Source of the DNA: JBBRCE01 sp038205115
GTDB lineage: Bacteria > Planctomycetota > Planctomycetia > Pirellulales > JBBRCE01
Length of the DNA stretch: 64,000 nt
Assembly: GCA_038205115.1 (NCBI GenBank)
Contig: JBBRCE010000005.1
Location: forward strand, 62,001-126,000
Direction: 5' to 3'
A program made the position numbers and the translations under genes. The notes below the pieces were generated by a model that was not told the DNA's origin, ran no database searches, and was given only the letters and a program-made list of their open reading frames with translations. Below are positions 8,917 through 17,950 of the stretch, piece after piece (within the stretch, counting starts at the first letter, position 1; each line of letters opens with the position of its first letter).

Positions 8917-9618
8917 CTACGGCGATAGCGTCTTGAGCATGGTCTCGGCAATCAGCTTATTGCCGGCCTCGGTCAAGTGGACGCGATCGCGCGTCAACAC
9001 ACCTTTTTCTTCATTCTTTTCGTTGTGTGTTTTGAGATAGTCGGCAAACGCCTTGCGCAGATCGCAGAGTTGCAGTTTGCGCTTGGCGGCAATGCCACGG
9101 CTGATGTCCGCATACTCGTCCAACTGCTTGTCGAGAGCGTTTCCGCCGTCTTTCTTTTCGCCAATCACCGTGGGCGTGCAAAGAATCACCCGCGCTCCGC
9201 CGGCGGTAATCTTGTCGATGACTTCGTTCAATCCGGACTCGAACTTGTCTTTGGATGTGCCTTTGGCGGGATCTTTTTCGCCGTGCCAGACATCGTTGAT
9301 GCCGATGTAAATGAAGACGATCGTCGGCTTTTTGGCGACCACGTCTTTTTCCACCCGCGCTTGCAAATTCGGAACTTTGTTTCCACTGACTCCCGCGCCG
9401 ATGGTTTTGAGTTTCAGATCTTTATGGTCTTCGTCAAAATTCTTTTGAATCAAGGGAATGAAGCCCTTTGAATGCGCGCCTTCGGCGGTGATCGAGTCGC
9501 CAAGAAACAGCACGACATCGCCCTGCTTGAGCGGTGTCGCGGCAACGTCTTCGGCACGAGCGAAAGATGGCAGCATCAGGCAGGTGAACACGAGGGCAAG
9601 CGCGGTGCGAACAGGCAT
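8917..9618 (-). CDS. Secreted SGNH/GDSL-family lipase/esterase
   Basis: The chosen start at 9618 has a GGAG 9 bp upstream and begins a clear signal peptide (about residues 1-22, ending ARAE); an earlier in-frame start at 9696 would bury it. The mature part has the four SGNH blocks: FLGDSIT (catalytic Ser41), IGAGVSGNK (block II glycine), GIND (block III, Asn108) and RDRVHLT near the C terminus (Asp and His of the triad). This family hydrolyses esters, often acetyl groups on polysaccharides, and acts outside the cytoplasmic membrane. The length of 233 residues is normal. The true substrate cannot be read from the sequence. Confidence 0.87.
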   Translation of the reverse strand: MPVRTALALVFTCLMLPSFARAEDVAATPLKQGDVVLFLGDSITAEGAHSKGFIPLIQKNFDEDHKDLKLKTIGAGVSGNKVPNLQARVEKDVVAKKPTIVFIYIGINDVWHGEKDPAKGTSKDKFESGLNEVIDKITAGGARVILCTPTVIGEKKDGGNALDKQLDEYADISRGIAAKRKLQLCDLRKAFADYLKTHNEKNEEKGVLTRDRVHLTEAGNKLIAETMLKTLSP

Positions 9619-9735
9619 CTTCGAACTCCAGGTGGGAAAAGAACATTGGCAGGACGTTGCGGCCCTTATGGTCGCAGCAAACATCGGGTTAATCAAGGCT
9701 TTGATGCATTTTTGCGGCGACGGGTCCGACGCAAT

Positions 9736-10578
9736 TCACATCAGTGCTGCCCACGGGCGGACGAGTTCGGCCGGATTGTGACCCTCCGCCCGCAGTTGAC
9801 GGATCGACTTTGACTGACTGCGTTTTGCCATGCGGCGGCCCTGCTCGTCGAGCAACAGCGGGCAGTGAAAGAATTGTGGCGGCGACTCATGGAGCGCAGC
9901 GTACAACAACAACTGTCGGGCAGTGGATGTCAACAAATCCTCGCCGCGAACGACTTCGCTGATTCGCATGGCGCAGTCATCGGCCACCACGGCCAATTCG
10001 TATGACGGAAAACCATCTTTGCGCCACACCAGGAAGTCGCCGAAGTCGAGGCCCGCCGTGCGACTCACTGGCCCCATGCGCTGGTCGACAAACGAGATTG
10101 CCCGACCATCGGGCACGCGGAAACGCCAATTGGTTTCGCCAGGCGAAGAACAATTGCGATCGAAATCGCGCGGCCGCAGTTTTGGCGGGAAAATCATTTC
10201 TTGCTGCTCGTCATGCGGCGCGCGCAGTGCCTGCTGAACATCGCGCCGCGAATGACGGCAGAGGTAGATGACCTGCCGCGCGACGAGTTGCCGCCAAACG
10301 TCGTGATAGTGGCTCAAGCGTTGACTCTGCACGTAGGGCGCAAACGGGCCGCCGACATCCGGTCCCTCATCCCAGCGCAAGCCCAACCAGCGCAGATCGG
10401 TCAGCATATCCGCGGCGAATTGCGGCTTGCAATGCTCAAGATCGAGATCTTCGTTGCGCAACAGAAGTTGACTGCCACGTTGCGCGGCGCGCTGCTGTGC
10501 AATCCAAAACGTGCGGCCATGCCCCAGATGCAAATGCCCGCTGGGAGTGGGCGCAATTCGTCCGCGATAAGCCGCCAT
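9736..10578 (-). CDS. gluQ: Glutamyl-Q tRNA(Asp) synthetase
   Basis: This is a truncated glutamyl-tRNA synthetase paralogue of 280 residues, lacking the anticodon-binding domain. By family it attaches glutamate to queuosine at position 34 of tRNA-Asp. The class I signature is HLGHG right after RIAPTPSG, and the KMSKS-like loop reads RMAKRS. LLRNEDLD and the VVADDCAM.ISEVVRGEDLL stretch are typical. The start at 10578 gives the usual family N terminus; a start at 10620 would add 14 residues. The zinc site of the E. coli enzyme is mostly missing: only one cysteine lies in the IYLCRHSRRD segment. It is divergent from ppx/gppA. Confidence 0.88.
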   Translation of the reverse strand: MAAYRGRIAPTPSGHLHLGHGRTFWIAQQRAAQRGSQLLLRNEDLDLEHCKPQFAADMLTDLRWLGLRWDEGPDVGGPFAPYVQSQRLSHYHDVWRQLVARQVIYLCRHSRRDVQQALRAPHDEQQEMIFPPKLRPRDFDRNCSSPGETNWRFRVPDGRAISFVDQRMGPVSRTAGLDFGDFLVWRKDGFPSYELAVVADDCAMRISEVVRGEDLLTSTARQLLLYAALHESPPQFFHCPLLLDEQGRRMAKRSQSKSIRQLRAEGHNPAELVRPWAALM

Positions 10579-10844
10579 GAGGATCAGATGTGAAACGAGT
10601 TCGGATCGAACGAGCAACACCAGGATTATTGGCGCTTGATCGAAATCGGCAAGCGGCTGTTAACCAAGATCCATGGCCGTAAGTTGCGAAAACGTCCTCT
10701 GTGGCCGGGCGTCGGCGATCTCACGAATTGACGGCAAACGCGGATTTCGCCGGTCGAACTGCCTGACTTTTCTTGGTATGGTATCTTCTCAGTGACGTAT
10801 GTCGGTTTTGCTCACGATCACGTTGGCTCGGCGATTCGGATTCG

Positions 10845-12431
10845 ATGGAAGATCAGCAATTTGTCATTTCGCCCGAGATTCTGCCCCGGTTGGCGGCCAT
10901 CGACATCGGGAGCAACAGTATGCGGTTGATCGTGGCTGAACCGATGCGTGGCGGCACGTATCGCATTCTGGACGAAGAACGCGAATCCACGCGGCTGGGT
11001 GGCGCGCTGCATTCGACCGGCCGCCTGGCGCCGGAAGCCGTGGCGGCAACGCTCTCCGCGCTCAAACGTTTTAAGCAAATTGCCGATGGCTTTCAGGTCA
11101 GTCGTCTGCGGACAATCGCCACCTGTGCCGTTCGCGAAGCCGAGAACGGTGCTGAGTTGGTCGCGCAGGCCAAGTCGGAAATCGGTATCGACATGGAGGT
11201 GATTTCGGCCGATCTGGAAGGACGCTTGGCGTTTTACAGCGTGCAGCGGGCGTTCGATTTGACCAACAAAAATGTCGCCGTGGCCGATATTGGTGGCGGC
11301 AGTACCGAATTAATCTATTCTTCGGGCAATGCCATTCAAGCCATTTCGACCACGCCGCTGGGCGCAGTCCGATTGACGGAAATCTACGGCAACGGCCCGG
11401 AAATGGCCGGCGACGATTTCGAAAAACTCGTCGAAGGCGTCGAGAACGGCCTGCGAAAACATACCAAAAAGCCGTTCTTCATTCCGCACCTACTCATCGG
11501 CTCCGGCGGAACATTTACCAGCCTGGCCGAAATGATCATGGCCGCCAAAGGGCAAAGCGGCTTGCCGGTTCGCGGCTATCAGGTGACGCATGCCGAAGTC
11601 AGTCATTTGCTCGATCGCCTGCGAAAAATGCCGATCAAGCTTCGCCGCGCTGTTCCCGGCCTGAGTCCGGATCGAGCGGATATCATCGTCGCGGGACTGG
11701 CCGTGATCGACGGCCTGATGCGCCGTCTAAACCTCAACGTGCTGCAAGTTCACAATCGCGGCGTGCGCGACGGCCTGCTGTTGACGATGATTGACGAACT
11801 CCTAGGCGAAGGCGACATCGCCGGTCCCGACCGCGATCAATCGGTCGATCGGTTTGCCCAAACCTGTGGCGGCGACTTACCACATGGTCGGCAAGTGGCG
11901 CGGCTGGCGGGGCGAATTTACGCGCAGTTGGCCGAAACTTACGGCATGGATATCGAACTCAAGCCGCTGCTCGAAGCCGCGGCCCGACTGCAGGATGTTG
12001 GCTACCTGATCAATTACGACCAGCACCACAAGCACAGTTACCATCTGATTCTCAACAGTCACATCGCGGGCTTTCAGCCGCACGATCTGGAACTGATTGC
12101 CAACATTGCCCGTTACCATCGTGGTTCGAAGCCCAAGAAAACGCATGCGAATTTCCGGCAACTTTCCGGCGAAGATCAACTGCGCGTCAAGCAACTGTCG
12201 GCCATTTTGCGGTTGGCTGGCGGCCTGGACCGCAGCCACACGCAGCAAGTTCGCGACGTGCAGGTGCGCGTTGGCCACAAACGCATCGACCTCGAAGTGA
12301 TCTCCGATCGCGATCCCGAAGTCGACCTGTGGGGCGCGCGACGCCGCACGAAATTGTTCGAGAAGGTGTTCGACATTGCGGTGGAAGTGGCCTGGCGGCA
12401 AGACTCCATTCCGCAGCCGACAATCGGCTGA
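10845..12431 (+). CDS. ppx: Exopolyphosphatase / ppGpp phosphohydrolase family with C-terminal HD-like domain
   Basis: The protein has 528 residues from the ATG at 10845. The N-terminal half is a Ppx/GppA actin-like ATPase fold: AAIDIGSNSMRLIVAE is the phosphate-1 motif, VADIGGGSTELIY phosphate 2, and GSGGTFTSLAEM completes the site. The C-terminal part (about 350-520) is the helical HD-like domain, with LQDVGYLINYDQHHKHS replacing a canonical HD motif. The family splits the terminal phosphate from polyphosphate or converts pppGpp to ppGpp, and these two activities cannot be told apart by eye. It stands alone, divergent from gluQ. Confidence 0.85.
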   Translation: MEDQQFVISPEILPRLAAIDIGSNSMRLIVAEPMRGGTYRILDEERESTRLGGALHSTGRLAPEAVAATLSALKRFKQIADGFQVSRLRTIATCAVREAENGAELVAQAKSEIGIDMEVISADLEGRLAFYSVQRAFDLTNKNVAVADIGGGSTELIYSSGNAIQAISTTPLGAVRLTEIYGNGPEMAGDDFEKLVEGVENGLRKHTKKPFFIPHLLIGSGGTFTSLAEMIMAAKGQSGLPVRGYQVTHAEVSHLLDRLRKMPIKLRRAVPGLSPDRADIIVAGLAVIDGLMRRLNLNVLQVHNRGVRDGLLLTMIDELLGEGDIAGPDRDQSVDRFAQTCGGDLPHGRQVARLAGRIYAQLAETYGMDIELKPLLEAAARLQDVGYLINYDQHHKHSYHLILNSHIAGFQPHDLELIANIARYHRGSKPKKTHANFRQLSGEDQLRVKQLSAILRLAGGLDRSHTQQVRDVQVRVGHKRIDLEVISDRDPEVDLWGARRRTKLFEKVFDIAVEVAWRQDSIPQPTIG

Positions 12432-12590
12432 TCCCGATTTCGGAAGAGTGAATTGCCTGCCGACTCCGCGCCGGAACTCGCCCTGCGATCGAAACGCGGA
12501 AGCCGCGCAGCAGCATGAGAAACGGATTTCTTTGGCTGCTACACGGCTTGCGCGGAATTGACTTTAATGATGCCGATTGCGTCGCGGCAA

Positions 12591-13307
12591 CTATTTTTTC
12601 TTGGGTTCCGTCAGGTCTTTGATCGAGATATTGCGGAACTCGACTCTGGAGTCATGCCCCAGGAATCCGACGTGGCCCGATTCTCGCTTCAGCCCCGGAT
12701 GTTCGTGATGATCGACGGTGCCATTCTTGCTGGCTTCGTCCAAATCCGCGTCAACTACGGTCGCGCCGTTCAGCGTAATGGTGATGTGCCGGCCCTTGGC
12801 GATCACTTCCTCGCTGTTCCACTCGCCCAGCGTTTTGAGGTGCCCAGTCTTGGCCGGCACGACTCCGTAAACCGACGAGCAGTGCTGATAATCTTTAATG
12901 CCCTTGTACATGTCGGCGGTATCGTCCAGCAGTTGCAGTTCCATGCCTACGTAGGCGGCGTCGCCTTCTCGCGGCGCGCGAATGCCAATGCCGTTGTTGG
13001 CACCGGCCGAGAGTTTGAAATCAAAACGGAAATCGAAGTCGGAGTATTCCTTTTCGGTATAAAGGTTATCGTGATGGCCGGTGTTGCAGATCAGCAGGCC
13101 GTCGCTAACCGTGTAATGCTCTTTCTTCAGTCCAACCCAGCCGGTCAGAGATTTGCCATCGAACAGGCTGACAAAACCGTCGTCCTTGGCATCGGCGGTG
13201 GGCTTGGCATCGGGACTGTCCGCGGCAATCGCCAGCGAGCAACAAACCAGGACAGTGACAATCGGCAGGCTTCGCAAAATCCAGTTCGCGGTGTGAAACA
13301 AACGCAT
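12591..13307 (-). CDS. Secreted DUF1080 (3-keto-disaccharide hydrolase-like) protein
   Basis: The start at 13307 has AGGAA 6 bp upstream and opens a signal peptide (LPIVTVLVCCSLAIAAD). The 238-residue protein has one DUF1080 domain, a concanavalin-like beta sandwich: FVSLFDGKSLTGWVG near the start, GLLICNTGHH, NNGIGIRAPREGDAAYVGME in the middle and GHVGFLGHDSRVEFRNI at the end. Members are abundant in Planctomycetes, and characterised ones act on 3-keto sugars or bind carbohydrates in the periplasm. The gene is monocistronic. Another protein with two such domains lies at 50570-51844. Confidence 0.88.
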   Translation of the reverse strand: MRLFHTANWILRSLPIVTVLVCCSLAIAADSPDAKPTADAKDDGFVSLFDGKSLTGWVGLKKEHYTVSDGLLICNTGHHDNLYTEKEYSDFDFRFDFKLSAGANNGIGIRAPREGDAAYVGMELQLLDDTADMYKGIKDYQHCSSVYGVVPAKTGHLKTLGEWNSEEVIAKGRHITITLNGATVVDADLDEASKNGTVDHHEHPGLKRESGHVGFLGHDSRVEFRNISIKDLTEPKKK

Positions 13308-13530
13308 CTGATTTCCTTTTTTGAAATTAACCGGCACTTTTTCATTTTCGAAATAGAAAGTCGCTGCCGTATAGATTAATGCCTACCGCGGCGAAAGAAA
13401 AGCGTTGCGGCGGTTTCAGCAGCAGATGCTTGCGATGACGTCAAAAAATCGCCGCACTGCGAGCAAACGCGGAACGCCACTCGTGGCCTCGGTGAACTTT
13501 TCCGTCCGGCGGCAGCGCCGCTTGAGCATT

Positions 13531-13977
13531 TTAATTCTTGAGCAAAATACGTTTGGGATTTCGCTGATCCACAATGATTTCCATTTCCCCGCCGAGTGTC
13601 AGCTCGTCCGAGCAAGTACAATCAATGCTCTTCCTCTTGGAGTATTTGACACCTTGGAATTCGTATTCGAAGGAAACGTTTCTCATTTGTTTCACCACGC
13701 TACTAATGGATCGCACGGTGGCGGTGACAGGCACGCCATGCTTGGCGATACCGATGGCGCGCCTCCACATGACCAGCGCGATGATGGGAGCGAGCACGGA
13801 TGCGATCAGCGGAAATGCAATGTGGATCGGCTCCGCCTTCGCCTCGCCTCCGTGCGAGATCCGATAATTCGTGAAGTGTTCCAGCGAAAACCAACCCCAC
13901 ATTCCCAGGGCCGCGCCCGCGGCGTACGAAAGATAGGGCAGCCCTTTCACTTGATGCACGCTGTCTGGCTCGTTCAT
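13531..13977 (-). CDS. Two-helix membrane protein, DUF3592-like
   Basis: I chose the ATG at 13977, which has a GAAAGG about 12 bp upstream; an in-frame TTG at 14016 is less likely. The 148-residue product has two membrane helices (about residues 15-35 and 53-72) and a C-terminal extracytoplasmic beta domain. That domain has an ATVRSI...FEYEFQGVKY pattern ending VDQRNPKRILLKN, as in DUF3592 proteins. Two cysteines sit close together (CTCSDE). The function is unknown. The long upstream gap to the flagellar operon means it is probably transcribed alone. Confidence 0.65.
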   Translation of the reverse strand: MNEPDSVHQVKGLPYLSYAAGAALGMWGWFSLEHFTNYRISHGGEAKAEPIHIAFPLIASVLAPIIALVMWRRAIGIAKHGVPVTATVRSISSVVKQMRNVSFEYEFQGVKYSKRKSIDCTCSDELTLGGEMEIIVDQRNPKRILLKN

Positions 13978-14170
13978 ATCCGCGTTCACCCTTTCCAGGC
14001 CAAAGTTGTGCGACAAGTTATCTCACCCGACGGGCCGGTGGCATCGCCCCGTTTGACGCGGTCAGCCCCCTCAAGTCCGATCTTCGCAGCGCCGCAGAAA
14101 ATTGTCAATTTGCCGTACATCTTTCGAAAAATCGGCGTGATCGCGCCCTGACTGAGGTCGTTCCGCCCTG

Positions 14171-14189
14171 TGCAGGTTTAAAACCTGCA
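14171..14189. promoter_or_regulatory. Perfect palindrome, probable regulator binding site
   Basis: TGCAGGTTTAAAACCTGCA has perfect 9-bp arms around a single central base. Its size and symmetry fit a dimeric regulator better than a terminator, since no T tract follows. It lies about 200 bp upstream of the sigma-54-like promoter of the flagellar operon, a distance used by enhancer-binding proteins, and could equally serve the divergent gene. Confidence 0.4.
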
Positions 14190-14372
14190 TCCGCGTTCTG
14201 CGACGCGTGACTTCGGCCGAATTCGCCGTGCATCGGCAATTGCTGCCGATCGTTTTCGAGCGAAGCAAACGCATTTGTTGTGCGGCGGAAAAGTTTTTGC
14301 ACGTCGTAAACACAAACCGCAAAGTCAGTTGCCAGTGCTAGCTTCGACCCGTGGCGGCCGACTTGCCGCGGT

Positions 14373-14388
14373 TGGCATCGCGTCTGCT
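14373..14388 (+). promoter_or_regulatory. Sigma-54-like promoter of the flagellar operon
   Basis: TTGGCATCGCGTCTGC carries the -24 GG (14375-14376 region) and -12 GC elements with the standard spacing of ten bases between the two dinucleotides. Five of six bases match TGGCAC. It ends about 55 bp before the flgF start, which allows a short leader. Sigma-54 control of rod and hook genes is common in polar flagellates. It is a motif match only. Confidence 0.4.
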
Positions 14389-14443
14389 AAAGACAACCGC
14401 CACACATCTCCTTTCTCAGACATTCGTCGCCTAGTTGATCGTC

Positions 14444-15196
14444 ATGCCGTACGGCTTATACATTTCCGCGGAAGGCGCCTTCGCTCAAAGCAAGCGAATG
14501 GAAGTGCTGGCCAACAACCTGGCCAACATTGAGACGCCGGGCTTCAAACGCGACCTGGCGGTCGTGCAAGCTCGTTATTCCGAAGAAACCGAGCGCGGTC
14601 TCGACTACCCCGGTTCCAAGACCATCAACGACATCGGCGGCGGCGTGGTCGTCAAACAAACCCAGACTGACTTCTCCCCCGGGCCAATGCGTCGCACCGG
14701 CACCGATACCGACATGGCCATCAGTGGCGACGGATTCTTCGTGGTCCGCAAGGGCGATCAAGATCAACTCACCCGCGCCGGGAACTTCATGTTCAATGCG
14801 GCCGGCCAACTGATCACGCAAGGTGGCGACGCAGTACTGAGCGATGGCGGTTCGCCAGTCACCATTGATCCGGCTGCCGGCGCGTTTCGCGTGACGCCAG
14901 ACGGTGGCATCGAACAAGCCGGCGTCAAAACCATGCTGCAAATCGTTAAGCCAGCGTCGCTAGGCGATCTGGCCAAGTCGGGCGAAAACATGTTTCGCCC
15001 GCTGGCGCCCACGCAGCCCGTGCCGGCCGAAGAACGGCAAGTGCGCGGCGGCTTTTTGGAAATGTCGGCCGTCAAACCGACCAGCGAAATGATGGAACTG
15101 ATGGAGGCCTCGCGGGCTTTCGAGGCCAATGCCAATATGATTCGCAATCACGATCAAATGCTCAATACGCTGGTCAACCGCGTCTTGAAGTCGTAA
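14444..15196 (+). CDS. flgF: Flagellar proximal rod protein FlgF
   Basis: First gene of the flagellar operon. The 250-residue protein begins MPYGLYISAEGA, the usual planctomycete start, so I chose the ATG at 14444. It has the N-terminal rod signature VLANNLANIETPGFKRD, a central domain with MAISGDGFFVVRKGD...LTRAGNF, and the C-terminal helix MMELMEASRAFEANANMI that packs in the rod core. FlgF and FlgG are paralogues; order and divergence make this one FlgF, the proximal rod subunit. Export is through the flagellar type III apparatus, so there is no signal peptide. flgG starts 31 bp downstream. Confidence 0.85.
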   Translation: MPYGLYISAEGAFAQSKRMEVLANNLANIETPGFKRDLAVVQARYSEETERGLDYPGSKTINDIGGGVVVKQTQTDFSPGPMRRTGTDTDMAISGDGFFVVRKGDQDQLTRAGNFMFNAAGQLITQGGDAVLSDGGSPVTIDPAAGAFRVTPDGGIEQAGVKTMLQIVKPASLGDLAKSGENMFRPLAPTQPVPAEERQVRGGFLEMSAVKPTSEMMELMEASRAFEANANMIRNHDQMLNTLVNRVLKS

Positions 15197-15227
15197 TTCA
15201 CGCAGACTAATTAGACAGGACGTCGCC

Positions 15228-16034
15228 ATGAGTATTCAAACGCTGTACACCGCCGCGACAGGCATGGAGTCGCTGCAGACCAAGCTGGACGTCATCGCCA
15301 ATAATCTGGCCAACGTCAATACGGGCGCGTTCAAAAAGGATCGGGCCAACTTCGAAGATTTGTTTTACCGTCACGAAGTTCTGCCCGGCGCGCTCGACGC
15401 CAACAACAATGCCACCGCGGTGGGCGTTGAAATCGGCTTGGGCTCGCGGGTTTCCAGCACGCAAACCGATTTCAGGCAAGGTGCGTTCCAGCAGACATCG
15501 CGAGATTTGGACGTGGCCATCGAAGGCCCCGGCTTCTTTCCGGTCAAAGATTCGTCGGGCGAAATCATGTACACGCGGGCCGGCAATTTTTCGCGCAACG
15601 CCGACGGCAAGTTGGTGATGGGCTCCGCTTCGACCGGTCGCCCACTCGATCCGGAAATCACCATTCCGCCAGACGCCACCGCCGTCTCGATCACGCCACA
15701 AGGACAAGTCTCCTATCGCAAACCGGGCCAAACCGGATTGACGGTTGCCGGACAGATTCAACTGGCCATGTTCGTCAACCCGGAAGGCCTGCTGAAGAAC
15801 GGCGAAAATCTGTATTCGGTCACAGGCGCCTCGGGCGCGGCCGTGCTCGGCAATCCCGGTTCATCCACCGGTCAAGGCTTGCTGCACCAAAGCGAACTGG
15901 AAGCGTCCAACGTCGAACCGGTGCAAGAACTGATCGACCTGATCTCCACGCAACGTGCGTTCGAACTGAATTCGCAAGCCGTCCAGGCAGGCGACCAAAT
16001 CTTGCAACAGATTGGCAACCTGCGGCGCGGTTAA
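15228..16034 (+). CDS. flgG: Flagellar distal rod protein FlgG
   Basis: This 268-residue protein has a good AGGA upstream of the ATG. The N terminus MSIQTLYTAATGM followed by VIANNLANVNTGAFKKDR is diagnostic of FlgG, as are the FEDLFYRHEVLPGA segment, the GPGFFPVKDSSGE...YTRAGNFSRNADG core and the C-terminal VEPVQELIDLISTQRAFELN helix. It forms the distal rod that crosses the peptidoglycan and outer membrane. The segment after the first helix is the FlgG-specific sequence that stiffens the rod. Confidence 0.95.
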   Translation: MSIQTLYTAATGMESLQTKLDVIANNLANVNTGAFKKDRANFEDLFYRHEVLPGALDANNNATAVGVEIGLGSRVSSTQTDFRQGAFQQTSRDLDVAIEGPGFFPVKDSSGEIMYTRAGNFSRNADGKLVMGSASTGRPLDPEITIPPDATAVSITPQGQVSYRKPGQTGLTVAGQIQLAMFVNPEGLLKNGENLYSVTGASGAAVLGNPGSSTGQGLLHQSELEASNVEPVQELIDLISTQRAFELNSQAVQAGDQILQQIGNLRRG

Positions 16035-16094
16035 TCCAACTCATTCGTAATCCTTGCTCCCGCTTAACTGATCGCACACTTCGCATAAATCGTC

Positions 16095-17156
16095 ATGAAC
16101 AACGCTCGCAACCAACTGACCGTCCGCACGCTGAACGCCGCCCAACTGTTTGCCATTGCGGCGATTGTCGCGGCCGGAACCTGCCACGCCGGTGCGGCCG
16201 AATTCAAATTGCGAGCCGACTGCAAAGTCACCGCGGCCGTCGTGCGACTCAGCGACCTGGCCGAAGTCACCGGCGCCGATTCGCAGCAGTGTCAGCAACT
16301 CGGCAAGATCGAACTGTTTCCGTCGCCGCCAGCAAATACCAAGCGTTTCGTGCGTGCTCGTGAAGTGCAAGACTTGTTGACTTCGCGCGGCGTGAACATG
16401 GCATCGCACAAGTTCAGCGGCGCGGTCTTGACCGTCGTGAATGCCAAGCCGGAAACCTTTGATGTTCGCACGGCCTCCGCGAGTCAACCGGTCATCAGCG
16501 AATCGCTGCAAAAAAAAGTTAACCGCCGTGTGTCGGACGCCATCGTACGCAGTTTGCGGTCGACCACGGGGCATGAAGAACCGTGGCAAGTAGCCGTTTC
16601 CGTGCCGGAAGAACAGGTCAAGCTGGTGTCCGACGCGCGCGAAATCAAAATCACTGGCGGCCAGAAACCTTGGATTGGCCAGCAATCATTCCGATTGACG
16701 ATGGATTCGCGCAGCGGCCCGCTGGCCATGCCGATCGAAGCCAATATCACCTTGCCGGAAGCGATTCTGGTGACCACGCACCCCATGGCGCGCGGTGCAA
16801 TCATTCGTGCCGACGACGTGGAACTGCGGAGCGTCCTCAACCAACAGGCCGGTGCCGAGCCGATGTTTTCGGCGGCTGACGCGGTTGGCAAGGAATTGGT
16901 CAAATCGCTGATCGGCGGGCAAGCACTTGATACCGGATCGATTCGCGCGCCCAACCTGGTCAAAAAGGGCGATGTGGTCACCGTCTACGCTCGGTCGGCC
17001 GGACTGACCGTCAAAACGCAAGGCAAATCGCGAGACGATGGCAGCAGCGGCGATCTGGTCAGCATCGAATCGCTCACCGACAAAAGCGTGTTTTATGCAC
17101 GTGTGTCCGGACGTCAAGAAGCCGAAGTTTTCGCTCACGCAACCACGGCTCGCTAA
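16095..17156 (+). CDS. flgA: P-ring assembly chaperone FlgA
   Basis: A 353-residue periplasmic protein with a signal peptide (about residues 1-35, ending AGAAE). The C-terminal part has the SAF-like domain of FlgA: MARGAIIRADDVELR, then VGKELVKSLIGGQALDTGSI and a final VKKGDVVTVYARSAGLTVKTQGK beta segment. FlgA helps FlgI assemble into the P ring around the rod. The protein is longer than the enterobacterial one (about 220 residues) because of an extended N-terminal domain, as in many non-enteric bacteria. It lies between flgG and flgH, as expected. Confidence 0.88.
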   Translation: MNNARNQLTVRTLNAAQLFAIAAIVAAGTCHAGAAEFKLRADCKVTAAVVRLSDLAEVTGADSQQCQQLGKIELFPSPPANTKRFVRAREVQDLLTSRGVNMASHKFSGAVLTVVNAKPETFDVRTASASQPVISESLQKKVNRRVSDAIVRSLRSTTGHEEPWQVAVSVPEEQVKLVSDAREIKITGGQKPWIGQQSFRLTMDSRSGPLAMPIEANITLPEAILVTTHPMARGAIIRADDVELRSVLNQQAGAEPMFSAADAVGKELVKSLIGGQALDTGSIRAPNLVKKGDVVTVYARSAGLTVKTQGKSRDDGSSGDLVSIESLTDKSVFYARVSGRQEAEVFAHATTAR

Positions 17157-17211
17157 ACGTTCAAATCACGTCATGCAGTATCGAATAGTCAACAAGGCAA
17201 GGAGGCCGGCC

Positions 17212-17895
17212 ATGCGAAAAAGAATCATCGTTTGCGGTGGGGCGGTATTGATCGCCGGGTTGAGCGCCAGCAACGTGCGGGCGCAATCGTCCAGTTTGCT
17301 ACAACGCGACATTCCGGCTTGTGCCAATGCGCCGTTGCATCTCTCCGACACCTCGTGGAGTTATCAGGAACCGCCGCCACCGCCTCGCAAGATTCAGAAG
17401 TACGATATTTTGACTGTCCGAGTTGATGAAAAATCGGTCGTCACCAGCAAGGGTTCGCTGGATCGCAAACGCAACGGCACCTTTGACGCCGAAGTCAAAA
17501 GCTGGTTCACGCTGCACGGCCTGACGCTCAAAGCCTCGACCCCGGTCGTGACGCCATCGGGCAATGTGACGCTCGATAGCCAATTGAAAGCCGAAGCAGA
17601 AGTTAAGTCGGCGGACAGCCTTGTCTTCAATATCTCGGTGATGGTTTTGGAAATTCGTCCCAACGATACGCTGGTGATCGAAGGGCACAAGATTCTGAAA
17701 GTCAACGATGAAAACTGGGAACTTTCGCTGACCGGCACGATCAGCGCGGACGATATTCCGCCCGATCGCCGTTCGCCGATTCTCAGCGAGAAAATTGCCA
17801 ATCTCGATCTCTGCAAACGTGAAGCGGGCGATGTTCGCGACGGTTACAACCGCGGCTGGATGACCAAGTTTTACGATAAAGTCAAACCGTTCTAA
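17212..17895 (+). CDS. flgH: Flagellar L-ring protein FlgH
   Basis: The start at 17212 is fixed by a perfect GGAGG six bases upstream and gives a signal peptide ending VRAQ. Earlier starts would overlap flgA. The 227-residue product has the FlgH core: YDILTVRVDEKSVVTSKGS, DRKRNGTFDAEV, a VKSADSLVFNISVMVLEIRPND stretch and the LVIEGHKILKVNDENWELSLTGTI segment. It forms the outer-membrane ring. Enterobacterial FlgH is a lipoprotein, but here the cleavage region has no lipobox; the only leader cysteine (Cys8) is at the wrong place. Confidence 0.9.
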   Translation: MRKRIIVCGGAVLIAGLSASNVRAQSSSLLQRDIPACANAPLHLSDTSWSYQEPPPPPRKIQKYDILTVRVDEKSVVTSKGSLDRKRNGTFDAEVKSWFTLHGLTLKASTPVVTPSGNVTLDSQLKAEAEVKSADSLVFNISVMVLEIRPNDTLVIEGHKILKVNDENWELSLTGTISADDIPPDRRSPILSEKIANLDLCKREAGDVRDGYNRGWMTKFYDKVKPF

Positions 17896-17950
17896 ATCGC
17901 GTCGACAGCAACTTTCGCACACGAGTCAAATTCCAACACGAGCCGGTCGC

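Larger units (their letters stand above)
13978..14443. other. Divergent intergenic region upstream of the flagellar operon
   Basis: This 466-bp stretch lies between a minus-strand membrane protein gene and flgF. It contains a perfect dyad at 14171-14189 and a sigma-54-like promoter at 14373-14388, listed separately. The short reading frames here show no family features and I see no RNA gene. Confidence 0.5.

Noticed and set aside
12558..13379. A 273-codon plus-strand frame opposite the DUF1080 gene
   Set aside because: The minus strand has a signal peptide, a ribosome binding site and clear DUF1080 motifs, and this frame has none.
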